Shown in pieces: positions 13,601 to 22,606 of a stretch of 64,000 bases of DNA. The stretch comes from Labyrinthula sp. Ha. Taxonomy: Eukaryota; Sar; Bigyra; Labyrinthulida; Labyrinthulaceae. The notes beneath the pieces were generated by a model. The model was not told the origin of the DNA and ran no database searches. It was given only the letters and a program-made list of their open reading frames with translations. Both the position numbers and the translations under genes were made by a program. How positions within the stretch are numbered: the stretch's first letter is position 1; each line of letters begins with the position of its first letter. The DNA is taken from the NCBI GenBank assembly GCA_015227615.1, contig JAALGZ010000022.1:1-64000 (forward strand), read 5' to 3'.

Positions 13601-13900
13601 ATTAATTATTTTTCAATTTTCTAGAATAATATCTTACTAATTCTGCTCTACCAAGTAATATTAATATGTTAATCAATAGTTGGTAACTGATTAAATATAC
13701 ACAAAGCACAAAAAAGAGGGAAAAAAGTTAAACCAATAATTCCCTTATTTTATAAGGATTAATTTTTAATAGATCATATATTTAATCCAAGGTCCAAAAT
13801 ATAGTTATTATGGGACCTTATTGCCTCTCTTCACAGTATCTTGTCTCTGTCACAAATGTGGTCTACCATGAATTGAATATTGCATTACCATGGATTCACA
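7651..13900. other. 6-kb gene desert
   Basis: This is a very AT-rich stretch with only short open frames (at most about 70 codons, low complexity), none resembling a known domain or having a convincing partner exon. I see no LTR, tandem array or RNA gene. Short poly-A/T and ATAT runs occur throughout. Confidence 0.5.
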
Positions 13901-14617
13901 ATGGTGAAGAAAGATGAGAACGTGGGAACCAAAGAAACAATTAAGGAAGATAGAGTTGAATTATCCATTTGGCATCATACTTACAACTTTTGTGATCAAA
14001 AATTAATCATAAGAGAGGATTATGAGGCTGGTTTAGGAGGTACATTGTTTGATGGCGCATTTTGTCTCTGCAACTACTTTGACTTTCTTTACAGGAACAA
14101 TAAATTAAGCACAACTTTTCCAAAGCAGAAAGTAATTGAGCTAGGAGCTGGTTGTGGTGTTCCTGGAATTCTCTTATCAAAACTTGGTTTCTCTGTTGCT
14201 CTTTCTGACTTGGAGATTTCAATAGAGCTGCTTGAAGAAAACGTAGAAACAAACTTTCCTACGGAAAATATAGAAATGTCTACCCCAAAAGTTATTGTTT
14301 TTGATTGGTTAAATCCTCCATTGAAAATGGAAAAATATGATGTTATTTTGGCTGCAGATACAATTTATGAACCAAAAGTTGTTCCTTATTTCATAGAAGT
14401 CTTAAAATCTTTATCTTCAAAAGAAACAGTAACAGTTCTTGCACATCCAGCTCCTAGAAACAAACAAGCAAGTAAATATTTTTGGAATAATATTGAAAAA
14501 TACTTCTTAGTACAAAAGGTTAAGACAGAAGAATTTGTTCCAAATATTAATGGGAACCAAAGCTTTTCAAGCGCTACAAAGGGAATATTCTTGCTTCGCT
14601 TGAGACAGAATTTGTAA
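13901..14617 (+). CDS. Family 16 protein methyltransferase (METTL21/METTL23-like)
   Basis: This 238-residue protein is a seven-beta-strand S-adenosylmethionine-dependent methyltransferase. Motif I is VIELGAGCGVPG (about residues 78-89), an acidic post-I residue is Asp103 in ALSDLE, an FDW-type motif lies near 134, and AADTIYE (about 151-157) gives the DxxY signature of the Methyltransf_16 group, which mostly modifies lysines on chaperones, elongation factors or histones. The substrate cannot be told from sequence. I start at the first in-frame ATG (13901); an upstream extension would need a non-ATG codon. A two-codon upstream ORF (ATG at 13868) precedes it. Its 3' end overlaps the coiled-coil gene on the other strand by about 51 bp. 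Full length for the family, no intron. Confidence 0.85.
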   Translation: MVKKDENVGTKETIKEDRVELSIWHHTYNFCDQKLIIREDYEAGLGGTLFDGAFCLCNYFDFLYRNNKLSTTFPKQKVIELGAGCGVPGILLSKLGFSVALSDLEISIELLEENVETNFPTENIEMSTPKVIVFDWLNPPLKMEKYDVILAADTIYEPKVVPYFIEVLKSLSSKETVTVLAHPAPRNKQASKYFWNNIEKYFLVQKVKTEEFVPNINGNQSFSSATKGIFLLRLRQNL

Positions 14618-14947
14618 CTCAAGAGACAGGTTTTTTGAAATGTTTTCATTCTTTTCCTGGTTCTCGCCAATTTCTTTTCTTAAATCCTGCTCTGTCCTGC
14701 TTAGTGTATCCAGCTGTTTCTCAAGCCTTAAATTTTCCAATGTCAACTCCTCAATCTCACCCAAAGCACACATTAGACTCTCTGCTATTTTATATTCCAG
14801 GCATAGCTGTTGCCTGCAACTTCTTTCAGACTCCATGACTTTCAAATTGAGTTCATTCAACTCTGCTTCAAGCTTTTGTGTTTGCCTTTCTTTATGCAGC
14901 AACGTTTCATCTAAGTTTTCAAAAACATTTTTTAAAATTTCATTCAT
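14567..14947 (-). CDS. Small coiled-coil protein, unknown function
   Basis: This 126-residue protein has an almost unbroken heptad pattern rich in Leu, Glu, Lys and Gln from about residue 5 to 115 (for example KLEAELNELNLKVMES and LEKQLDTLSRTEQDLRKEI), with three central cysteines. It resembles small structural subunits of kinetochore, centrosome or tethering complexes, but no family can be assigned. It ends in a tail-to-tail overlap with the methyltransferase gene and starts 81 bp from the stop of the eIF4B-like gene on the same strand. Its upstream region carries CCGTTAAA immediately before the ATG and a second GCCGTTTA further up, like neighbouring gene starts. The coding claim rests on the long heptad pattern and compact context. 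Confidence 0.65.
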   Translation of the reverse strand: MNEILKNVFENLDETLLHKERQTQKLEAELNELNLKVMESERSCRQQLCLEYKIAESLMCALGEIEELTLENLRLEKQLDTLSRTEQDLRKEIGENQEKNENISKNLSLELQILSQAKQEYSLCSA

Positions 14948-15028
14948 TGTTTAACGGTTGCAAGATCCTATGTAAACGGCTAAATCATGAACAAATCTAA
15001 ATACTATGATACAGAATAAATAATTGTT

Positions 15029-15889
15029 CTATTTTTTGTTTCTGGCTTCCTTTTGTTTTTGATAGGCAAACTCGTCCCTAGGTTTAGCACCACCAAACGG
15101 ATCTGCTTTTCCTGTTTTAACTGCGGCTCTTCCAACTTGTTCCAGGGGTTTTGTCCTTGGTTTCAGGTTTAACTTTAAAGACGCCGGACGTTCAGCTTTT
15201 TCAAACTCTTCAGGTCTGGGTTGTCTTCTTTGCCTTGGTTTAAACTCAGATTTTTCTCTCCTCTCTCTATTCTTTGCTACAGAGCAACGAATTTCGTTTC
15301 CATCAACCATATTTCCATCAAGTTCCAGGGCTGCAATTAGGTTTTGTTTTGTTGCAAATTCAACAAACCCAACTCCTTTTGTTACTCCCTCATGATCTTT
15401 CAATAACCTTACTTCCTGAGCTGGAATATCTTTAAATAAACTTTGAACAAACTCAGTTTCAACACCCGGGTTTAAGTTGCCAATATATAGTGTGAAAGGT
15501 GGAGAATCTGGAATGGCTGGATGAGCCATTTCATGACCATATTCGGCATTGCTTCGATTCCAACTCTGAACAATTGATCGCTGTGGTCTATCTCTGGAAT
15601 GTGATTGGCTAGAGTGTGGATTTCTAGAGTTTCTATTGGATGATCTATCTTTTGCAAAATCTATGCGAAGTTTTCGTCCCAAATAATCGAATCCATTTGC
15701 AGATACTGCTTTCTCAGCAGATTCTGCATCATTAAAAGAAACATAGGCAAAACCTCTGAATTGATTTGTTTGACGATCGTGTACAAGTCTTATATCAGCT
15801 ATGCTTAAATCTTTAAAAAAAGTTTCCAAATCTGAAGGAACAAGATCATATGGTAGGTTGCCAACAAATACTTCTTTACTTTCATTCAT
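15029..15889 (-). CDS. eIF4B/eIF4H-like protein with two RRMs
   Basis: This 286-residue protein has two RNA-recognition motifs. RRM1 is about residues 6-78 (RNP2 VFVGNL, RNP1 RGFAYVSF) and RRM2 about 131-205 (RNP2 LYIGNL, RNP1 KGVGFVEF). They are joined by a Ser/Arg-rich linker and followed by a basic region. The C-terminus contains LKLNLKPRT and DPFGGAKPRDE, the short motifs seen in eIF4B-type translation factors, which stimulate the eIF4A helicase in cap-dependent initiation. One RRM is usual for animal eIF4B, so the second is a variation. It starts 77 bp from the divergent ESCO gene. A generic nucleolin-like RRM protein is the alternative, but the C-terminal motifs favour eIF4B. Confidence 0.78.
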   Translation of the reverse strand: MNESKEVFVGNLPYDLVPSDLETFFKDLSIADIRLVHDRQTNQFRGFAYVSFNDAESAEKAVSANGFDYLGRKLRIDFAKDRSSNRNSRNPHSSQSHSRDRPQRSIVQSWNRSNAEYGHEMAHPAIPDSPPFTLYIGNLNPGVETEFVQSLFKDIPAQEVRLLKDHEGVTKGVGFVEFATKQNLIAALELDGNMVDGNEIRCSVAKNRERREKSEFKPRQRRQPRPEEFEKAERPASLKLNLKPRTKPLEQVGRAAVKTGKADPFGGAKPRDEFAYQKQKEARNKK

Positions 15890-15966
15890 TTTGTATTTAT
15901 TTTTTGATTGCCCAAAATTATTTTAACGGTTCTAAGTTGGCATCGATATTTAACCGTTTTTGAAAG
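15890..15966. promoter_or_regulatory. 77-bp bidirectional promoter between eIF4B-like and ESCO genes
   Basis: This is all the DNA between two divergent start codons. It holds TTTAACGGTT (about 15922-15931), which reads AACCGTTAAA toward the eIF4B-like gene, and TTTAACCGTTTT (about 15949-15960) toward the ESCO gene. Both match the MYB-type YAACGG/CCGTTR core. No TATA box is placed convincingly. Function is inferred from position and recurrence at other gene starts. Confidence 0.5.
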
Positions 15967-16656
15967 ATGAAAAGAAAAAGAATTCAAGCAGAAGAAAAAC
16001 AAAGTTATTTGGACCTTGGTCAGCAAGATTTTGAGAAAACTCAATGCGAAAAATGTTGTCTAGTTTATTGTCCTGGCGTTCCACAAGATGAAAAGTTACA
16101 TAAACGAAACTGTAGAGATTCTAATCTGTCTGAACAGAACTTAAAGCTGGAAAAAGGAAACAATTTGCCTCTGGGAAGCTTTGCTGCAGAAAGACTTCAA
16201 CCTGTTAGAAAGATATCAAGCTTTTTTCAACCAAAAGTTGAAAAGAGCACGACTTATGGGGTTTCGGTGTTTGAGCTTTCGGAAAAGAATGATGGTAAAA
16301 TGGTCTCTAAACTGTTTTCTCTAAAAAAAAAGGTCGATCAAGAAATGGGAGTAGTAAATGCAGCCAATAAAAAACAATTTATAAAGCAAAAAGAGAAAAT
16401 TTTATACTATTCTCTATCTGAGGATGGTTTTCTTCTTAGTATTTGTGTAATTAAAGGAAGAAAAGCTGTTGAAAGTTTATGGGTAGCTGAAAAGTATAGA
16501 CGGAAAAAAATTGCGACAAAAATGATGGAGTTTTTAATTGAGAATGATAAGTTCATATTCTCCAACTCATCACCTCTTGTATTTACTCCAGAAGGCATTT
16601 CTTTTTTTAACAACTTTAACAAGAGAAGATTAGAACAAAGGAAGAATATGTGCTGA
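15967..16656 (+). CDS. Sister-chromatid cohesion acetyltransferase (ESCO/Eco1 family)
   Basis: This 229-residue protein has the two-part architecture of Eco1/ESCO enzymes, which acetylate the cohesin subunit Smc3 in S phase. After SYLDLGQQDF, a zinc-finger segment has Cys27, Cys30, His45 and Cys49; the last ligand is Cys where the family usually has His. A short linker leads to a C-terminal GNAT-type domain (about 125-229) with the cofactor-loop motif LWVAEKYRRKKIATKMM and FTPEGISFF, matching the family's PTPDG-type C-terminal element. The length is close to yeast Eco1. It is divergent from the eIF4B-like gene with a 77-bp shared promoter carrying MYB-like sites, which would suit cell-cycle control, though that is inference. 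No intron seen. Confidence 0.85.
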   Translation: MKRKRIQAEEKQSYLDLGQQDFEKTQCEKCCLVYCPGVPQDEKLHKRNCRDSNLSEQNLKLEKGNNLPLGSFAAERLQPVRKISSFFQPKVEKSTTYGVSVFELSEKNDGKMVSKLFSLKKKVDQEMGVVNAANKKQFIKQKEKILYYSLSEDGFLLSICVIKGRKAVESLWVAEKYRRKKIATKMMEFLIENDKFIFSNSSPLVFTPEGISFFNNFNKRRLEQRKNMC

Positions 16657-17880
16657 CTGGCTTTTCAGAGCACTAGCATATACTAGAAAATGCAGCTCTC
16701 TAGCAGTTTTTTGTGCCATTGGTTCCATACTCTTGTTTTTTGCTGGTTTGAATTCAAAGATCTTCATAAATGAACTGAAAACTCAGATGATAAATTAAAG
16801 CACTAGAAAGGAGGGCTTACTAAATATTCAGGGGATTTGCAAGAATGCTTTTTTTATCGAGTTTGAATCTGAGACTTTTTTCCTAGTTAACATTTGTGAC
16901 GTTGGCTTTAATATAGAAACCGAGACATTTTTGGTCGAGGAATGACTTGTGGAACTGTTCTTGAAAAATCTTGCTTAATTTTAAGTTAAGAAGCATAGCA
17001 GTAAATGCAGCTGCAAAGCCTTCTGAAGTAAGATGTATCACGTGAGTAACTTATCGCAACAAAGTTTGTTTTCCAGTGCTGAATATTTCTAAGCGTGTCG
17101 AGTGGTGGAAATGAGCGGAACAATAAGTCCTCGGTGTTTATAATTGGAAAGATTTTTTTTTGGATGGATTCGAGAAAGCTCCTTATTTATGGGTCCATAA
17201 CCTTCTAGTATACGGTAGGTTGATATCATATTTTGTTTTAGCGAGTGCAGTAAATTAAACAGGAGAGATGTGCATCGAGAAAATAATCATTGTCAGTCAT
17301 ATGGTATGATTCTGTCAAGTTTTAGCTATGGAGCCAAATCTTAGTTGCTAAGGATTCCAAGTAACGCTCGCTGGCATGGTTGTATTGTTGCTTAGGCATA
17401 AACTGATTACGTTTATTTTAGCTTCAATACGTTTATAACAGGAATAGAGGGGCACATCGAAGTTTTTTAAGTTTATTACTTAAATCTGAGTTAAGTGTCA
17501 CTTCAAAATAGTATAACAGTTCGATTTCTGACATATATTTCAATAGTAACATCTCTTTGTAAACTGATAATACTAGCTGGTCATCTTCGTCTAAACTTAA
17601 CAAATATGCAACCAAATGTTCTATGCCTAGAGTTGACTGCAAGTTCAGGTTTTCAAGAACACTTTCCAGGTGCTCAAACGCTAATGGTGGAAGGAGCAGT
17701 TTCCTCATTAATAGCTGTATCAATAGTAGATAAATTGTTCATAGGACTAGGGATAGCTTTGAACCCAATCTGCACTTCTTTCCAATTTAATTGCACCCAG
17801 ATAGGGTAGTTTATGCTCGAAGCTAAAATAGTTTTTTAATTCGCTGTTATGGAAGTTGAAGTATTATGCAAGAGTTTTAA
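16657..17880. other. Gene-free spacer
   Basis: No recognisable gene. Overlapping open frames of about 100 codons on both strands near 17433-17809 are the longest here, but neither has a domain-like pattern and they overlap each other, so I leave them unannotated. Confidence 0.45.
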
Positions 17881-18120
17881 CTTCAGATATATTTTTTTTT
17901 GGGGCCTACTTGGAGGTTGAAAACCCTTCGGTCTTACAAGGAGGACATATGACCCGAGCCCTTTCTTGCGTCGTGTGGGACTTGAACGCACTAAAACAAC
18001 CCCCCGGCACGTTTTCTTGCCATGGCACTGAAAACTTGAATCACTCATACTCCAAGGAGCCAATGATTCAAGACAGTACCTTACCTATAAGGCCTTGACG
18101 ACTTGGGGAATCCATGGATA
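17881..18120 (-). repeat. GC-richer tRNA-like patch (possible SINE or tRNA relic)
   Basis: This patch is visibly richer in G and C than the DNA around it. On the minus strand it contains GCGTTCAAGTCCCAC, which fits a tRNA T-arm and polymerase III B box (loop TTCAAGT, stem with four of five pairs), and about 60 bases upstream TGAGTGATTCAAG, which resembles an A box of the Ser/Leu type. No matching acceptor stem can be formed, so it is not an intact tRNA gene. A tRNA-derived SINE or decayed tRNA is the simplest reading, and an unrelated GC island is possible. Confidence 0.3.
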
Positions 18121-20717
18121 ATGCAAGTTAGTCTTAGGAACACTTCCCACTATTTATATTAAGGGAGATCTGAAGAATATGACCGAGGTCAGATCTCTGA
18201 CACAACTAAAATTCATAGCTGGAAACGAAATTAACATCAATATATTAGAGCAAAATAGGACTCTTCTGAGATAGATGTCATCTTCATAACAATCCGTATT
18301 CAAGTAGAAGAAACTGCAATCAGTAAAGGTTATAGATTTTAATGGAAGGTCGATATAGGAACTAAACTACTCAAGTTGATGAAGTACTAATACTGAGTTA
18401 AACTTGAGAAAGTTTATCACTTTTGAATTGCTGACAAGTGGCCCTTTCAGATTGGGTTACGGAAATCTCTTAAAATTAATAGAAGACGCAGTAGTGAAAG
18501 TAATTACTTCTGTATTATTTTTTACTAGATGTTCATATATTATTTCATAGTAGAGTATTTAAAACATATATATATAGTAAGTTACTCTGAGAAGCTACTT
18601 CATGAGATTAGAATGTGAAACCTCCCTTCTTCCTTGTTTCTATACGAGGCTAGGTATAGGCAAATAGGAGTATTCTTAGATAAGATGATACAACCTTTCA
18701 TGTCGAAATGTGGAGCGATTCTAAGCGTAAGTGACTATACCCCTTTAAGTTTGTTGCTAACAGGCTTGTTAAATATAGCTAGAACTATAGAAGAACGTTT
18801 CGATTGCAGATTAAGAATACAGAAAATGAGCTGAATTGCTTTTATATCTACTTAAGTAGGTGATGTAATTTCACGAGATTGACACTATATTCTTTGAAAA
18901 GAGCTACTATATAACCTACCATGAAGGGAAAAGCTTTGCCTGAAGAAAATAAAGAAATACATATTTAGAAAAAGAAACTCTAAGTAAGAAAAGGTATGGG
19001 GCTATGTACTTAGTTGCAAATTTAGGATTGATAAAAGAATAATTAGAGTATAATTTTCTCGTGAAAGCTGTACTAATTGTATCTTGAACAAATATTAGAA
19101 TCAATGCCTTGAAAAAAGTTCACCCATTAAAATATCTAAGTTATTATAACCAAATGTGCTTCCTCTTGGCGAAAATGCTGACTACTATTTCAATTTGAGA
19201 ATTCTAATATACAGGTATTTGCATATTAAAATCCTGGATGCCTAACTCAAACCGTTCATTCCGAATTTACCAATTTATCAATACAACATATCTTTCATTC
19301 GCTGATTAGGTGGTTAGCTGTAAGAATCATTGTTCATCAGCTTTATTCCATTTCAATATACTAAACATTCTCAACGTTCTATATCATATTTTTCTAATAC
19401 AATATCAGATTTACTTAATAGACACTAGTCTTAAGTGATTACAACCATTACTATAAGTATCCAAAGGCTTGTTCATTTTATTAGGTGAAGGAAACAATGT
19501 CGGTATGTAGTTTGCTAGAGCCTTTACAAAATAACAAAGCCTAGAAATTGGAATAGTATTTTATAAGGTGACTGTCAATTCTTACTCTAAATGCAGACGT
19601 TAGTCTCCCATATTAATACATTTCTATACATCAGGTGAACAAGTTAGATATCATAATATTAAAAAAAATCTTTGTCTATCACCCTAGAAGAGTAAAATGA
19701 ATGATATCTCTAATTTGTAGAATGAGTAACATATTCTGCAAAAAAATATATATAATTGGTTACCAGTTGAAGAACAGGGTATTTTCAACCTTCTGTTCAG
19801 TGGCAAAACTTCATCTCCTGAAGCAGAGGTAATAAATTTGATGCTATAATATGATAAAACTAGGTTAAATGTACTTATCGATATTTTGACAACTAAAGTA
19901 AAATGTATTAGCAAGAAAGAAGCTTCAATATGAATTATGATTATCATCTTCAATCTTTGAAAAAGAAGTTACATTAACTAGATATTTTCGAGGGGATGAA
20001 GTCAGAATTTTGAACCATTAAAGGAATTTCTTCAGTACCTAAGTCTGTGCATGAATTTAAAAAAGGTTTTTTTTCTATTTATCATTAGGTTCTATTATGA
20101 GCATCTGATCCAAGTATTGAAGAAAGGAACAACACAAAAACATTTTCATAGAAACTACTGAAGAGGATATTGAACATACATCACTGGTCATAAAGACTTT
20201 AGAACCTTTAATTGGATAGAATCTTTTCTTATTTCGTGTTTCGTTGCTACAGTAGTTTTTCTTAAGTTCTGTGATGGGGAATCTTTTTTAACCTCTTGTA
20301 AAAATAGTCAAACACTTGCTTTTTTATCTTAGAATAGGTCAAAACAATTTTCTCTCTTTAATCAAAGAATATTTTTTAGCAAAGGTAACTGGTTTTGCGA
20401 ATTGATTTGTTACTATTACAGTTTCTGCAGTGCTGATTTTTTATGTATATATTTATTTCATATTTCATTTGCTGTAAGCAATCTGTTCTATTAAATCAAC
20501 GCTTTATTTGTTAGTTAATTTTCATAGTAGGTATGTATTCTATCAAGCATATGTTCTTATTTTATAACCAATATAGCGTTTGTACTAAGACATAGGTAAA
20601 CATCTATAAAGAACATGCTTTAGAAAGCAGTGATATTTATTATAAAGTAATGCAAACTGCTTCTCATTCAAGATGTAGATCAAACTTTTCAACAAGACAA
20701 ACTCATCCATAGACTTT
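18121..20717. other. Gene desert
   Basis: AT-rich DNA with only short, low-complexity open frames. I see no domain, repeat or RNA gene. It ends at the target duplication of a copia solo LTR. Confidence 0.5.
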
Positions 20718-21017
20718 AGTTAGACAAGTAATTGTCCGCATTATCAACATGTGTATGAGGATACATATATTAAGTACAACATACTGAAAGAGTTTGAAGA
20801 GAAGTTTAAAATTATATAAGTAACATCTTCTAACTCCAAGCAGCTGTTGAGATATTAAGGTTTTACGATCTTTTGTTTCCGGTGCTTATGTATTAGTAAA
20901 AATGTATTATGTAAAGTTGCAACAATTCTGCGGTAATGTAATATTGTATTATAATTATGAACAATGTAAACAGTCAGTAAGGAGAGAGATGTATACTTGA
21001 CTGCTTATTGTCTAACT
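20718..21017 (-). repeat. Copia-family solo LTR with 5-bp target duplication
   Basis: This 300-bp sequence is homologous to the LTRs at 49902 and 54666, reversed. Its ends are AGTTAGAC and GTCTAACT. It is flanked by a perfect 5-bp direct repeat, acttt (20713-20717 and 21018-21022), so it arose by insertion followed by LTR-LTR recombination. It is more diverged than the other copies. It lies about 250 bp upstream of a secreted-family gene. Confidence 0.92.
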
Positions 21018-21265
21018 ACTTTATTCAATAAGTTTAGTACTTAATTTTCATCATATGAATATTAAAAATAATCCTTCTCCAAACTGAAGAAAAAATATAG
21101 CCTTAACTAGAATGTAATGATTCCTGTTTTACTCTATAGGATTTGTAAAAACTTGTAAAACAAAAATAATATCTAATTATACGTAAACTTTAATAATTCC
21201 GAGTTCTCGTTTATTCTATTGTAAATATAAAATAGAGAAAATAAAAAATTATAACAAGAAGGAAA

Positions 21266-21877
21266 ATGAAGCTACATTGTTTGACTATTCTTCCTTTTAT
21301 AGTCTCTGCAACAAATTTTGCTTCAAGTAAAATATCAAGAGAAAGTAAAACAAATGCTTTGACGAACGGAGTTTTCTTTCCAAGATTAGATTCCTTGCGC
21401 CAAGAGTGTGAAGATGTTACAAACACCACTGAAATAAAAATCTGTACACAACCCGGAAATCTTGCAATTGAGGAGAGGCTTCTTGATTTATCTCCTGAAG
21501 ATAGAACAAGTGTGAATAATATTCTATTTGAATATGCACTTAATGAAGAGAATGATGTTGAAGAGTTAGCAAAAAGATTGGAAGATATAGTTGGACCGCA
21601 ATTTTTTTGCACACCGAACATTCTGGATAATTTACCTTTAAGCGCTTTCTGTTTGCTTAAGTGTGAACCAGGATATTGTGAAAAGAATAGAGAAGAAGTA
21701 AGAGCTTCATTGGATGAGATAATTGGTTTATTTGGTTGTGAACCTGAAATAGAAGATATTTGTGAGGTTTTTAATGAAATTGCTGTTGTAGAATCAAATT
21801 CTGGGGGTATTGAAAGTGTAAAAATTCTAACTTTAGTTATTAATATAGCAAATATTTTATATATGTATGTGCAATAA
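21266..21877 (+). CDS. Eight-cysteine secreted-family protein, divergent member B
   Basis: This 203-residue protein has an N-terminal signal peptide (MKLHCLTILPFIVSA) and eight cysteines after it, in the same order as the cluster at 45-60 kb: RQEC, KIC, FFC, AFC, LKC, GYC, FGC and DIC. The region LFGCEPEIEDICEVFNEI is strongly conserved; the usual GEPGFC core is changed to GPQFFC. The C-terminus is a hydrophobic segment of about 18 residues after a small-residue stretch (SNSGG), like a GPI-attachment signal. It is the most diverged intact member and lies alone, between a copia solo LTR upstream and a convergent membrane-protein gene 12 bp downstream. I predict a cell-surface protein; function unknown. 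Confidence 0.8.
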   Translation: MKLHCLTILPFIVSATNFASSKISRESKTNALTNGVFFPRLDSLRQECEDVTNTTEIKICTQPGNLAIEERLLDLSPEDRTSVNNILFEYALNEENDVEELAKRLEDIVGPQFFCTPNILDNLPLSAFCLLKCEPGYCEKNREEVRASLDEIIGLFGCEPEIEDICEVFNEIAVVESNSGGIESVKILTLVINIANILYMYVQ

Positions 21878-21889
21878 AAAAAGAAGTTT

Positions 21890-22606
21890 TTAAACTATTT
21901 CCATCTGAGTTTTGTATTCTTCAAACGTATTTTCTAAAATTATTGCTTCTTCGTTTAGGAAAAGTTGCAAAGGCAAAGGATGAATATAAATGTAAGGAAC
22001 TTTTGCTGTAGACAGACTGCTAGAAAATTTCGTAAGTTTGGATATATTCCTAAAAGGTAATAATATTTTTAATTCTGGTTTTTTATATAATAGAATAGAA
22101 TCAAAATAGCCACAAAATAAAAAGGTTAAACATTTCTTACGCCACTCACATGAAACTTCACATGTTGTTATTTCTGATAATTCCTCTTTAAAAATAAAAA
22201 TAGCATCAGATAATATTATAAGATTATTGTGAAATATATTTCTTCTAATATTGAAACCATCTTCAAGAGAATCATTGACTAAAGATAAAATATACCAACA
22301 AGAAAAACAAGATATAATAGAAATTAAAAACATAAATAAACCATATAGTAAACAAAATAAGTATATAATGGGATAGAAAAATATATGATATGGATAATTG
22401 AAAATACTGGGAAAAAGAAAAAATGAACAAGGAAGTTTTCTTAACCGTAGATTGTGCACCTTTTTACCGAGAACAATAGTTCTTATACTGTCTCTTGTGT
22501 AAAGTAAATTATTATCTTCAACATAGTTATCAAAAGCTGCTAAAATTTTACTTCTTGACGAAGAAGGATCAGGAGAAGTAAACAAAAATTTTAGTTTTTT
22601 TATCAT
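21890..22606 (-). CDS. Unknown membrane protein
   Basis: This 238-residue frame has an N-terminal basic region, then a long hydrophobic block (about residues 58-110, FFLFPSIFNYPYHIFFYPII onward) able to span the membrane twice, and a mixed C-terminal half with four cysteines, three close together near CEVSCEWRKKC. I recognise no family. It starts at an ATG and converges on the secreted-family gene with only 12 bp between the stops. No homologue or intron is seen in the window. The composition is AT-rich (many Ile, Phe, Leu, Lys), but a 238-codon open frame is unlikely by chance. Confidence 0.6.
   Translation of the reverse strand: MIKKLKFLFTSPDPSSSRSKILAAFDNYVEDNNLLYTRDSIRTIVLGKKVHNLRLRKLPCSFFLFPSIFNYPYHIFFYPIIYLFCLLYGLFMFLISIISCFSCWYILSLVNDSLEDGFNIRRNIFHNNLIILSDAIFIFKEELSEITTCEVSCEWRKKCLTFLFCGYFDSILLYKKPELKILLPFRNISKLTKFSSSLSTAKVPYIYIHPLPLQLFLNEEAIILENTFEEYKTQMEIV

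Noticed and set aside
17433-17809. Overlapping frames of 96 and 104 codons on opposite strands
   Set aside because: No domain-like pattern, mutual overlap, and no supporting neighbour; frames of this length occur by chance in several places here.
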